Part shown: one piece after another, positions 34,328-45,683 of the stretch
How the letters are laid out: the number at the start of each line of letters is the position of its first letter
How positions within the stretch are numbered: the first letter of the stretch is position 1
Assembly (NCBI GenBank): GCA_022701365.1
Contig: JAKUHH010000164.1
Coordinates: 1-64,000 of the forward strand
Length of the DNA: 64,000 nucleotides
Source of the DNA: Mycocentrospora acerina
Lineage: Eukaryota; Ascomycota; Dothideomycetes; Pleosporales
Reading direction: 5' to 3'
Program-made: the position numbers and the translations under genes
The notes under the pieces: model-generated
What the model saw: the letters and a program-made list of their open reading frames with translations, nothing else
Databases searched by the model: none
Told to the model about the DNA's origin: nothing

Positions 34328-35396
34328 ACTTAGTCTATTCGGTAACTCGAACTAAAAGAGGCTAACTATCATATCCTTACACTCGATATAAGGAGCTTGA
34401 GCGCCGGAATTACGAAGACGTTAGCCTATTCTATCTACTTTATCACTGTATTTATGCGCTAATACATCTCTTTTGTGTAACATATATTTATGCGTGGCAT
34501 AAAACCTGGCATGGCAGAAACTAACAATGACATCACAAGGATCACGAATTTATTGAAACGATATTCTTCTAAAACCAACATCATCTAGCAGAAACTATAT
34601 TTGAAGATAGCGATAGGCTAACTACACGAGTTCAATTTAAATAGCGACTTGTAAAAGTTGAGATTCGATCAATTTTCTGACACTGGGTTTTCCGCTATGC
34701 AGGGACAGACATTAACGTCCATCTCTGCGTAGCGGGACACCCTGCGTGGAGACGGCAGGCCATCTGTCCATGGATTTACCTCGGCTGACCATGCCAAGCA
34801 CCTAAAATAGTTAGTCGCAGCTAAGATTTTTAAAGCGAGAATAAGCGAAATGCATTTAAAATGCATTATAAACGCGTCTTAGCAAACTAACAGACCTATA
34901 ACAAAAGTAAAATTAACTAACTAATATTACTATAATAAAGTCTGTAATCCTAAGTTCTAATATAAGCTAGTCTTTAAACGCGTTTAAGATGCATTCTTAA
35001 TGCGTTACAGCCTGCATACTACTGCTACAAGACCTTAGGACGCCTGCCTACTAGCAGGGCCATGTTCTAGAGGGTCATAGCTTTACTGCATGCGATAGCT
35101 GTAATAGAATCAGCTGAGGCTTGGGTAATCACGCCAGCAGCACGTTTCGATCGCGAATTATGGAGTGATTTTCGAGCCAGCGGAACGGTCCAGCCAGTGA
35201 GGCCACCAATGACAACGGAAGAGCAGCGCGAATGGCTGACCCGGCAGCAAAACCCTACGGCGCAGTACTAAGCCGTGACGCTCATTCCGGGTTTGGTACG
35301 GGTGAGCGCGAAGGTGGGGACTGGCGCACAACGGTCCCTTGCATAAATTACAGGTAAGCGATAACCTCCACTGAGAAGCTTGCTACCCCTGGCATA
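34328..35396. other. Repeat-rich intergenic region
   Basis: No gene called. It contains the repeat arms at 34690-34747 and an imperfect inverted repeat (ATGCATTATAAACGCGT near 34860-34876 against ACGCGTTTAAGATGCAT near 34979-34996). A GC-richer stretch at 35139-35272 is open for about 44 codons (FDRELWSDFRASG ... RQQNPTAQY stop) and could be the tail of a lost gene; too short to call. Confidence 0.45.
34690..34747. repeat. Head-to-head arms related to the element at 5721-5866
   Basis: Bases 34712-34747 match the arm of the 5721 element (TTAACGTCCATCTCTGCGTA, then GCGGGACACCCTGCGTG). The directly adjoining 34690-34711 is an inverted partial copy (CCGCTATGCAGGGACAGAC). The two ends abut without an internal part, as if an element were internally deleted or two copies were joined. 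Confidence 0.6.
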
Positions 35397-35620
35397 CAGT
35401 CGCTAGCGATTGCAACTTCACCCCATCACCCTATCATACCAGTTACAATACCGCTCTACACAACCCTACTTTTTTATATGGCTTAGAATTAGACATGAAC
35501 TGCCAATTTTATTTTCATGTTGTTCAGCCGACGGCAAATAGTGGGCTGGGTCCTTGCTGCCAGCTCAGCTTGATTTGATGCTGCTGTCTGAAAGGGTGAA
35601 GCTGCAATCGCTAGTGACTG
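35397..35620. mobile_element. MITE, mariner-like, copy 2
   Basis: 224 bp, flanked by TA, same ends and interior as the copy at 32939-33163 (shared TACCAGTTACAA, GACATGAACTGCCAATT, TTTTCATGTTGTTCAGCCGA). Differences between copies are mostly C/T changes. Confidence 0.88.
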
Positions 35621-37499
35621 TATCAGCCGCCATCGACAACAAGTGCCGGTGTGGTGCCCGCTCGGATAGATAAGGTGATTCAGATACCGGTGAGTGACAA
35701 TCGCGTCGATTTGCTAATAACATGACTCGTTTGCTGTAATTCATAGTGACACTAAGCCTCGTTTGGAATCGTCCTAATAAAGCCTGCATCAATGATCGCA
35801 AGAACGCGAAATGACTGACGCACGGGGATTTGGTAAGAGAGCAGTTTGAGATTTGTAGAAGCTCGTTCAATGTTCATCTTTCAATGGCTTATTTCTGCAT
35901 TTTAAGGAGCTTAGATTCTTCAACACAACCAATCCTAAAGATATTAGTAGAAATGTTACAGCTATTTAATTAATTTTATTTTCTGTCCAGGTCGGTTTAA
36001 TTATTGATCATGCTCAGTGTGTGTTTCATGAGTAGTTACGGATTTATGTTACACACCACAACTTGATTGACATCTTATTGGTGAGAGCGCCGACCTAATA
36101 TTTACCGGCACCGTGCCCACGCGCGGAATACCGCACCAACACCCATCCACCTTAAACTTTAACACGTCACAACATGTCGTAAGACCGTTGATATAATAAG
36201 CTCATCTGAAGACGACAATGCTAGTGAAGCAGCTTCCATACACTTGAGTGGTTGATTTACCTTGATGTCGAATAGTCAACACTGTCCGAAATCGCACGCA
36301 GTGTATAGCCAGAAAGCTTGTATCGTGTCCGTGCACTAAATAATAAGTGGATTCACTCAATGCGCACCCATTATCGAACTTGCCCAAACTTCCAAATGAC
36401 ATAAAATCTACCAAAGTAAACCCAATAAAGGCTGCAACTCAGCAAGTTGAAGCGCTAGAGTTAGGACCAGATTTTTCGTACTTTGAAGTAGTCAAGAAGC
36501 GTGGTGTCGTGCGTTCTATGCCGACCCGAAAACTCCAAGCTGTAACAGCATCGCTTGAAACGAGTGCAATCCTTAACAAAAGCAGAAGATTGTAAAACAA
36601 ATAAAAAACTTAAAGGGTGAGGTTTACCACTCACGCGAGAGACGATTCAAAATTTAGTCTCGTGTATGGCTTAAGAGACTGTAGGCGAGAGCTGAGTTAT
36701 ATCCACCACCTATAGAGTTTTAACTCAACTCACTTCACAGGCGACTACTAGTGGAGATAGCAATCCTCATTAAGCTGATCTGTGCGCTAGTTGTAGCCTT
36801 AACATGTATCATCAGAACCGAAAAGTGACTAGTAGATTGTTGAGCCTCGCAACATTTACGTGTAATGTGAACGAAAAATAGTTTTGTATGAGCATAGCTA
36901 ACCACTTATAATTATCATTAAATTAGCAATAAAGCAGAGTGCAAAGACGAAATTAAAGTTCTTGAATATTTCTAAGATTAGAACCACGAGTAGATAATCC
37001 TTTTGCATGTGTACACCGGGATAGGCCAACCTAGGAAGATAGCTAGAGGATTCAATCAACTTTTTATGTTTGACGACCAAAGATTTTACGTAACCATACG
37101 TGTTATGGACTGGTGGGACAGAAAAAGAATCCTAGTTGCTCTCTTTTTTCCTTATTCAGCCTATGTGCTTCAGCTGCTTGATGTGATAGTTTTATTGAAC
37201 GCTGCTCAAAGTGCTGTTGAAACTATGATTGAAGAGACTTTCGTTTAGAACCAGAAGTATAGGATGGCAATATCAAAAAGATGATATGTGATGAACATAT
37301 CATCCTGTGAAGAGCAGGAAGTCTCAAGAATGCAACACCCAAAACCTGGCCAGATTCTGGTGTAGCGTGCTCCGTCTCGAGTAATCGTAGGATTGGCTGT
37401 CATTGTTTCACAAAGTTCTCACTTACAGCAAGCAGAACTTCATTACTTATATTGATATAGCTGCACATCCATTCTCTCAATAGAGAGGACGAAACCTTC
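35621..37499. other. Intergenic region with a transposase remnant
   Basis: No intact gene. An 82-residue frame at 36347-36595 has no domain. Near 37130-37246 the plus strand reads ALFFPYSAYVLQLLDVIVLL, like the third-Asp segment (PPHSSHVLQPLDV) of pogo-type transposases, so this is probably a short decayed transposase fragment; its ends cannot be set. Confidence 0.4.
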
Positions 37500-38321
37500 T
37501 AAAATTCCTTAGGAGCAAAAAATACGTGTTTAACAATTTGATTCTAACCGCATACAATGCGAAAAGAAACCTTTCGCAGGTCGATTCAACAGCGGCCCGG
37601 AACAAACTACATGCAGTCTATGAGATCGATGACGCACATTCATGCCGAGACAGTAAATGTATGGTCTCATCTTCTTGGAGCTATCTGGTTTTTTTCCAGC
37701 ATCGTACATTTCGCAAGCACCTGTCCCAAACCTCTCACAAACAACGCCAGCGTGGTTCTTATGTATCTCATAGTTGTCATTTTCTGCTTCTCATGCTCTG
37801 CATTATGCCACCTCTTTTCAGATCATGTTCAAGCAGACTTGTGGTGTCGAATCGATCATTTCGGAATCATTACCCTCATCTGGGCCACCTCGGTATCTAT
37901 TGCACTTTCCTCCTTTGGTTCTCAAAAGATCGCACAATGGGGATACAGCCTTATCGTTACCACAGTAATAATCTTGTGCATCTTCCGAATTTCAAACCTG
38001 GAATTCTACCATACTGGAGGTAGACAGGGTCGTATTGTCACACACGTTGCATTTGGGGGTTTGCAACTTTACCAGCGCTTCATTGTCTACACTAGTGGTA
38101 CATATCTGATATCTTGCGAGCATTTTGGGTTTTCGTGGTCACCAATATTATCAGAGGAGCAATCTACACGACAAAGCTTCTCGACAATACGATGGGAGGG
38201 AAGCTTTTGCCAGATCTTAGTCATAATGTCATGTATCATGGTTATTGTTGGAGCAAGATTTTATTCTCAAGGCCTATATTCTGTTTACCAAATCAACCAT
38301 GTCAGGGAAGTAAGAAACTAG
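37500..38321 (+). pseudogene. PAQR/hemolysin III-family membrane protein, frameshifted
   Basis: Seven-helix family (adiponectin receptor/IZH), in fungi linked to zinc and lipid metabolism. Recognised parts: LILTAY near 37540, then after a one-base shift RKETFRRSIQ and HAETVNVWSHLLGAI, CSALCHLFSDH (metal-site Ser and His), RIDHFGIITLIWAT. At 38053-38057 (run of five G) the frame shifts again to FATLPALHCLH, a TAG at about 38091, then ISDILRAFW, TNIIRGAIYTTK and LSHNVMYH; after that the original frame resumes with VIVGARFYSQGLYSVYQ. So at least three frame changes and one stop break it; no GT...AG pairs explain them. The longest frame (254 residues from 37557) therefore has a wrong C-terminus. 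Confidence 0.72.
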
Positions 38322-39078
38322 GTTTAAAGCACAATTTAAGCTGAATCTTAATGTTTCTTAGACAGAAGAGAATAAATGTGGACAAGTGAAGCTGAATTTT
38401 TTACATCAAGATTTATTTATACATAAACTCCACGAAGGCGCATCACCTATTGCAGTGGGAACAATTTAAATGTACCATTGAATGTCTCCAAGTTCGATGG
38501 ACAGCTGTTTATTAATTACATGAAAGAAAAAATTGACAAAACTCTTGTTCGCATTTAGGGATCCTGTGACGAATTCGTCGTCTGAGAAGAATACAGTATG
38601 AACATTTAAAGAATGGAAAAGGAGCTAAGCTGAGGAACTACTTTAGGCAAGACCGAAATCCATGGTCAGGATAGCGCATTACACAGACATAGTTTCATTA
38701 CACTACGTAAATTAAGTTATGCTGACATTATTTAGCAAGATTGAGTCACAGCACCAAGCTCGTTTAAGTCCAGACCTGGCAGTTGCTCAGCGCATCGGGC
38801 TGCACCATCTATCCAAGCGCGATAATTAATTCTTCTTAGGGTTACGATTCAGCAGCTCAGCAGTGGGCGGGACTTGTGGGTTGGGGCTATACATCTCTTA
38901 TATCGCTTACGTAAGGAGATAAGAATAAGCTTGCGAGTATCATAGGGATATGGAATGTACGCGGTAGCAGAAACCACCGCCAGTCGCCTGGAAATTGATG
39001 AATGAAGCGTTTTTGATCTTGTTTGTCGTGCGTTTTCAAGTCTTGGTTTACTTGCATTAGGGGTTGTATTTCCGTAGA
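38322..39078. other. Intergenic region, no gene seen
   Basis: About 750 bp, 3' to both flanking units. No frame, repeat or hairpin worth recording. Confidence 0.5.
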
Positions 39079-40610
39079 TTAATGTTTTAGCTCAACCTTT
39101 TCGACTATCCCATGGAGCTTCCTAGTCTTTCTGCTTAGCTTCTTACACTTTTTTCTTTGCCGCTTACATTCTCTTTCTAGTCGCTTGCTCTCTTTTCTTT
39201 GTCGCTTACATTCTCTTTCTAGTCGCTTGCTCTCTTTTCCTAATCGCTTGCACGTTTTTATCAACTTCTCACTCTCACTTTTCCTCTGGACAAATCCTTC
39301 CGGTCTATCCAACCGATCCAACCTCTCACGGACATCTGCGTACACGAGTTCACCCTCTTCTCGCATCTCCTCTACAATCTGTACCGCAGTAGCTTTGAGC
39401 TTGTATTCTTCATCGCACCACAAACGGTGAAGGTCCACAATACAGTCATCTTTGGCCATGCCAATTTCGAGTTTGTATTCTTCAATGATCTGCAACATCT
39501 CATTATCAGCAAAATCGCGCTCAGCCGCGGCGTGATCGAGTGTGGCGGCGCAATAGTCTTGTACCTGCGCCTCCATGCGAGCAGCTGCACCGACGCCTAT
39601 GAGAGCGCTAAGTGAGGATATGGGAGCCTGGGTTGGCAGTAGATTATGAGAAGACGTGGGCGAAGACAGCGGTGATGAAAGGATAGCAAACGGGCTTGGC
39701 AGCAAATCCAGAAGGATTGTCTCGAAAGCTTCGTAGGGTACGGTCTCAACTACATTTTTTCCAGCTCCATGGAAATCATGCGTGTTGACGAAAGGTGAGG
39801 ATGGACACTTCGGGCTGAGCGTCGACACTGTAGTGGCCTTTTCGGTTGGGGAGGGCACGAACTCGAGCTCGGGGGAAACAAGTATGTGTTTCCGAGATGG
39901 CGATAAAGGCGCTGAGCTAATATTTGCTAAAATATTTCGTGTTAGGTACATGTGAAAAGGCCTGTTTAAGTACGAATAAACTCACCTGCTAAAGTTTTGT
40001 TCGCATCGGTGTACGAAGGTGGATCTTCATACAACTCACCCTCGAGAAATGTAACGTTTGCCCAACATGAACGCCCTTGAAGTTCATTCACCGGAAGGCC
40101 TGTCAACTTTTCTGGGTGTCTGACAAATTCATCGAACCAACAGGAGTATTTCTTTTGAATCCAATTGTAGTCAAACAAGACTTGTATTGATTTCGTCCTG
40201 GCGTACTTTAGAAATTGATGAAAGGAAGCACAGTAGCCCTGCTTACGCAATACACTGGCAGGGTGAGAGGACTTGATAGGACACAATTCTTTGATCGTAA
40301 AGGACAGAGTTCTGGCGTCAGGGGTCCCGTTATTCCGGGCTATTTTGCCTAGTTCGATAAGTGAGGGGGTTACGTCAGGATACTTTAGAAGTGTTGTGCC
40401 AGGCACTATGTTGTCAGCGTCATATAGGAGAGCGAAGGTCCGCTCATCGTCGTGGCCATTTGTGCCATATGTGTATTCAAGTTGTATAGTGGCCTGTTTA
40501 CCATCTTCAGAACGCTTCAGGAATAGGGTACACGGCCATAGTGATGCAGAGTCGTGTTGGGAGTGCGCCAGCGCGCATACTCCTATTTTTCTTACAACGT
40601 GGTAGACCAT
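39079..40610 (-). CDS. Hypothetical protein with basic coiled-coil C-terminus, two exons
   Basis: Exons 40610-39986 and 39926-39079 (59-nt intron, gtgagt donor, CTAAC branch, ttttag) give 490 residues. ATG at 40608-40610; the codon before it is TTG. The N-terminal 200 residues are a mixed globular part (RTFALLYDADNIVPGTTLL, TLSFTIKELCPIKS) of a kind seen in fungal hypothetical proteins without known function. A Ser/Pro-rich linker follows the junction. The C-terminal 150 residues are a charged coiled coil ending in a repeated basic segment, KESKRLERECKRQR twice in a row, encoded by a 42-bp tandem duplication (about 39155-39240). It might bind nucleic acid through the basic helix, but this is a guess. 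No signal peptide. Confidence 0.7.
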
Positions 40611-41549
40611 CAAGCGTCAATTTCTCCAGTTTTATGGTACAATTTGACTCACAATAGAATTTTTTACCTTGCATGAAGTAGCAGTGAAAGGGGACCCCTC
40701 ACCCGAGCTTTAATGGAGTCGTTAGCAAAGCCCAGGGTAGACTGGGTCGCAGCAGCAGCTAACCAGCACCTGGGAGACCGCCCACCTCCGCCGTCTCTAC
40801 ACCGCCCGTATCTGCGTGAGTACCACCCCAATGACGCGCAGACAGCCAGTGCGAGGGTTTTGAAACCGAGGACACTACACGTACTGCGGCGTCAAAGGCC
40901 TTGTGAGGTTCGCAAGGATGATGTACTGAGGCCAGACTATGGGCGAGCGACGAGGCTAGGCGCTGATACCAGAAAAAGGCCTTATCGACCACCGAAGAAT
41001 GTAGCTATTGAGCTGGATGTACGTGAAGCATGTGGTTAACAAAGAATACAAGGCGACTGTGGGGTAGTGCTTGTAAGCAAAGCCGAAGGGTTATGTAGTT
41101 GCAGCGAAAGGGGCTGGGGATTCGATTGTGAAACCTGATTGACAGATCAAAGCTCAGCGCTTACCCGAAAAATATCACTAGCTCCGCGCTAGTGCGCGTT
41201 CAAGAGTTTATTCCAGTGACGCCACCAATACCCAACTCTAAAATCGTTTTTCTAGCAGGGTCATCAGGCGAATCTGGCAGGCTGAAATGAGTCATCTGGC
41301 TTAGCCTCAATGCTTGGTTTGCCATTCCAGATCAGGCTGTCAGCGTCATTATGAGAGTTGTACATAGATTGTGCGCAAATAGTCCATTTGACAGTTACTC
41401 AGGGCTATTATTGCATTAAGATCGCTTCTCATGAAAACGAATTCAATCCAAGAGCCCCTTTCGCTTAGCTGCGCATCGGTCCTGCATTTCCAGAAAATGC
41501 TGATCTCGCGTAGGCAACCGTTCAAACTGATCAGGCTATACTATTCGAG

Positions 41550-41850
41550 GTGGTCGCCAAGAAGACGCCACAAGCTGATTATTGGTTGAAATATCAGCTG
41601 ATGACTCAGCACAACTAATCCTCCTTTATGTTGTACTATGGTGGCCCACAGAAGTTTTCCCAAATCGCCAATCCGCGCGGAATGTTTAGAAAGAACTTGT
41701 GATTAGCCAAATGTGAGTGTTTCCATAACATCTACCTATCCAATAGGGTAATGAAGTGGCGATTCGGGAAAACTTCTAGGGGTCATCATAGTAACAAAGA
41801 TAGCATGTACGTAATAATCCTGCTATCAGTTCGCAGCTCCTCTAGATAGA
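41550..41850. repeat. Dispersed repeat, copy 2, split by a mini-element
   Basis: Matches 12291-12420: TGGTCGCCA, GATGACTCAGCACA and CTCCT lie before, and GCATGTACGTAATAATC after, the insertion at 41636-41791. Copy 1 acts as the empty site. Confidence 0.5.
41636..41791. mobile_element. MITE-like element, ~156 bp
   Basis: Left arm CTATGGTGGCCCACAGAAG continued by TTTTCCCAAATCGCCA; right arm, reversed, CTATGATGACCCCTAGAAG continued by TTTTCCCGAATCGCCA, about 35 bp with five differences. A TA sits just inside each outer end and may be the target duplication. It interrupts a repeat that is uninterrupted at 12.3 kb. Confidence 0.7.
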
Positions 41851-42233
41851 CCTATCCTTTCCTCACCTCTACTTGTCTCGTCACATACACTCTGTATTCA
41901 GTGAGATATTAGAAAAAGTGTAAAGATTCAATCATGTACAGAGGTTTAGATTCACGTGATTTGATTCTATTGAGAAAGAACACCGTTAGCTATTTATCTG
42001 AAGATGGTTTTAGCAGCCAAAGTCGAAATGACCAATTGTTCAGGTACCTCATACGTAGATAGTAAAAGCAGAATTTGTACCTTAATTGCTGCTTCACTTA
42101 CTGTCTATCCAGCTGCGTGTTGGCTTGTATCTCGCTTCTTAGCGCCCAGTTTAGTTATATAGACGTACTTGCCGCTCATTTGCCCTTAACTTTTGTATAG
42201 GGTTTTCGGTGTGCGTTAGCCACATAAGCACTA

Positions 42234-42649
42234 ACGTGTTTTACAAGCGAGCTGTCCTTACAAACGAGCCGTCCATCCTAAAACACACCAAAATCGCGAT
42301 TTTTAAAACTTTAACAACTCTCTTAGATTAATAGACCAACTTCTAGTAATTAAAAGACATCATTTAGCTTGCTATTTTTTATTTAACAATAGTCTTAGTG
42401 ATTCTACTTGGGTAATAAAAGCATAATTAAGAGAATAAGTAGATATTTTGTTTTTCTCTTATTAAAGAATTTTAATTTCTGTAGCACGTTAGCAAGGCAG
42501 ATAAAACTTTACTGAAGTTTTAAGAATTATACAAAAAGCCTAAGTTCTAAGTTCTAGATAGGTACTATCTTGTTTAGCAAAGTTGTTTAAATTTAAAAAA
42601 TCGCGATTTTGGTGTGTTTTGAGATGGACGGCTCGCCTGTGAAACACCT
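42234..42649. mobile_element. Non-autonomous pogo-like element, ~416 bp
   Basis: Flanked by TA. Right arm (about 42583-42649) and left arm (42234-42325) are inverted copies sharing CACACCAAAATCGCGATTTT and a GAGCCGTCCAT block. The left arm has an additional short duplication (ACAAGCGAGCTGTCC then ACAAACGAGCCGTCC). The arms match the 5' end of the pogo-like transposon at 32666-32733, so that family could have mobilised it. The interior has no frame; the minus-strand frame at 42540-42821 merely runs through it. Confidence 0.8.
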
Positions 42650-44354
42650 TATCATGACGCCGAAGTGCTGCCATATTACTACAAACTTGGCTTTTTCTTC
42701 GCTGCTTGTTTTGCGTACAATATCTGTACTGACTGTTCATTGGTGAAGCCCTGAGTTTCAATTTGTTGCTTAATCTGTGAAATGACGCCCTACCAACCAG
42801 CCTTGACTGATTCTTCAACACTTTAAATTCTTGAAGATTGTAACGATCTCTTCGAGGGCGTTATTGATAAGCTGATGATGCCATTGTTTGATAACCAGAT
42901 TAAGCTGTTATCTGTAGACTTGAAGAATCAAAACTGAAATGTTTAAAGAATAGCTTCCTGTTAGCTACAAAAAGGCCAACCTTCGTGCTGCTGTAGCTAG
43001 GAGGTTTAAATTGTTGGCCGACACTTCCTGATGTTGGAAGTCTCAGCGATTATGGGTTAAGAATAAGTGATACGAGTGACACAAGCAACATGAGTTACAC
43101 TCTAAATAATAGCTTGCAATATTGTTCTGAATCTTTCCAGGACATTGTCAAAATTGCCTTTGGAAATATAACTCCCAAGGAAGATTAGTTTTATGCGGAT
43201 ACAGGTTCAGATTGATATTACAGTCCGAATTATATGAAAATATTAAGCAAACTAGAGCAATGGGCGAATAGGAAAATTGGAATAAGGACTAATCTTAGAA
43301 AATTATCATAATAAAGGCGTGAACTTATAGTGTTCTATGTAGATGTATACACTCTGGAAGTCTGATATCATATTTGCTTTTTACAGGATTAATTTAAGGT
43401 AAATTTTCTTACGATTTCAGCTATTAACACAGTTAAACATTTAGAGACCTAATTTACAAAGCCCAGAAGTCTTGCATTTACCTGGCAAGTGAGTTTCACA
43501 TGTTTCATAACACACTGTTTAAGGATACAATTTTTATTAATTTCACGATCTGAGTTTTTAAACGACAAATTTAATACAGCTTTCACGTACGACTTAAGAT
43601 GTGATAGATTGATGAACATTTAGCAGGTATAGACTCCTGCTAACATTTACACTGCGTTCAGCTCAGACTCAATATTACCAACAATTGACTGCACCTAATC
43701 TGGACTAAATTCAACGTATTCAGGAAGAAGTTCACAATTGGGATTCAAATTTAAATAACATAAGCTCAACTGACTCTGGTATAAGATGATATACATAGGT
43801 GATTGTGTGAGAAGACTTGAACCACTAGATTAGGTATCTAATTACGCTTATATCTTCTCTTTCTTTGTCTTTTTCGTCCCTACAGGGATGATTTTCTCCG
43901 ATAAGAACAACTGTACGGGACACCCTTAGTAGCTGGTCTACGATGCTTTGTAAGGATTCGTCAAAAGGACAAGCGGAAATATGGCATTTTTGGTTGCGTG
44001 CTAGATATTCAGGTAGAGAGTACTGCAGAAGGAGATTTATACCTTAAAATCAATTAAACACAGAGAAGACAGGTAAGATGTTCAAATAGCAATCTCTTCC
44101 TCAGTACTAAGAGTACTCCTAGACGTAAGCGGGGGCATTACCGCATGGTTTAAACGTGGGTTGGCTTTGTTGGTGCTGTTTCAAAGAAAAAGATTTTACG
44201 GTGTGTGTTAGTCACAAAAGCCCTGTCATACCGCTAACGTTCTGTGACGCGACTATAAATCAAGCTTTCCTCTGTTATTTACTTTGCACACAGTTTTGAC
44301 ATTGACTGTTCTTTCTTAAATTCTCAATTTTCAGTTTGGAACTCGGTCCTAGTG

Positions 44355-44830
44355 ATGACGTCTCACAATCAACTCTTAATCGATACTTCAACTTTTGAAA
44401 AAATTGAAGCTTGCTGCCAACTCTTCCAGGGGGCCATAAACAGCCTATTAGTGGCAGAGCCGAATATACAAGAAAAGTTGTCACATTTAGTTATCAAAGG
44501 ACAACGGGAACTCTTTGAAGAATGGCAGAGCGATGCTAGAAGTCTTGAAGACTATGGGTACTAACATCAAATACACGCAACGGTTTTAACTATCTCTTGG
44601 AAGAATTAGCTGGAGTTTTGCAGGGGGTAGTTGACATTGCTACAGGGATAAAGATTCCTTGGGAAGATTCCTTGAATACAGATTGGAATTCGGATTCGGA
44701 TACCTATTGTGAATCAGATGAGTCCGATTGTTGCGAAGAACTGGAGCAGTTAGCGAGCTTGATAACCGAGTTAATAGGCTGCCTTAACAGGCTGTTGAAT
44801 CAGGTCGTGGGTTATCAGTGTTCTATATGA
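44355..44830 (+). pseudogene. Paralogue of the 45684 gene, broken by a one-base deletion
   Basis: The first frame (from ATG 44355) reads DTSTFEKIEACCQLFQ and LFEEWQSDARSLEDYG, then a stop at 44562-44564. Its neighbour reads DSSTFENIGSCHDRFK and LFMKWHRDVRILVDYWV. At the break the neighbour has GACTATTGGGTA and this copy GACTATGGGTA: one T is missing after 44555. Restoring reading phase there continues to FNYLLEELAGVLQGVVDIA, an acidic stretch SDSDTYCESDESD and LEQLASLITELIGCLNRLL, parallel to the neighbour, ending at 44830. So the copy is decayed by a single visible lesion. Confidence 0.72.
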
Positions 44831-45683
44831 AAAAACTGCCCTGAGGAAGTCTGAGATTACCTTTGTCTATTGCCGGATTAGCTTTAGACAAATCGTCGTA
44901 TCGTGTTTTAGCTACCAATCTAATTTTGCATTTGTGAATAGACCTATCTTTTTCCACTTTTTATGTTAATCCTGTTGGAAAGACCCATTGAAGGCGCTCT
45001 GGGCGGCGATTCCACAGAGATGTGTTGCCAGCCCTACACTAGTACATTATCGCTTGTGTAAGCACAGAAACACGCGGTACCTACAAAGTCAACTATGCAA
45101 GAACTCGGAATTATAAAATAGGTTCCTTTTCCCACTTTGCTCAGACGTGTAATCAAGAGAATATTAAACTAGGTTTAATCTTTTGTTTTATCGCTATCAC
45201 GACATAGCTCTGTCCCGTCGTGCCGCACGAACCAAAAAAGTAGTTATAATGTAACAATTAAAACATCGTGTCATAAAACAGTATATGTCCCTAAAGCTAT
45301 ACTATTCCCGCAGATTAGTGAGTACATAAACTAGATGCCTAAGTTACCTATCCTCATAGTCTAAGACTTACCTTGCAAATTAATTCGAAACATGGAGAAA
45401 ACAGGTAAGATGCTCAAGTAGTAAATTATCTCTAGTACCGGAAATACTACCAGATTTAAGAGTGACATTACTGCAAAGTTAGAACAACTGTTAGCCTTGC
45501 TATTGTTGTTTCGAATCAACAGATTTCACAACGTGAATCAGTTACAAAAGCGCTATGACAAATCTAATCATCTAATAATGTTTATAAAATTGGCTTTCCT
45601 CCTGATGTTCAATTTACACACAACATTCAGGTTAACTGTTTGTTCTGAAAACCTCTTCTTCCAGTTTATTTCCCACTCTCCAA
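44831..45683. other. Spacer between the duplicated genes
   Basis: Holds the downstream flank of unit A (to about 45060) and the leader of unit B (from about 45368); no frame with features. A 76-residue frame at 45497-45727 overlaps the start of the next gene in another phase and is discarded. Confidence 0.45.

Larger units (their letters stand above)
40611..44354. other. Transposon-remnant region without genes
   Basis: About 3.7 kb. Contains the dispersed repeat copy at about 41550-41850, the mini-elements at 41636-41791 and 42234-42649, and the start of the duplicated unit (from about 44040). A 108-residue frame at 40713-41039 (Arg/Pro-rich, begins MESLAKPRVDW) is GC-richer than its surroundings but has no domain, so it is left uncalled. 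Confidence 0.45.
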
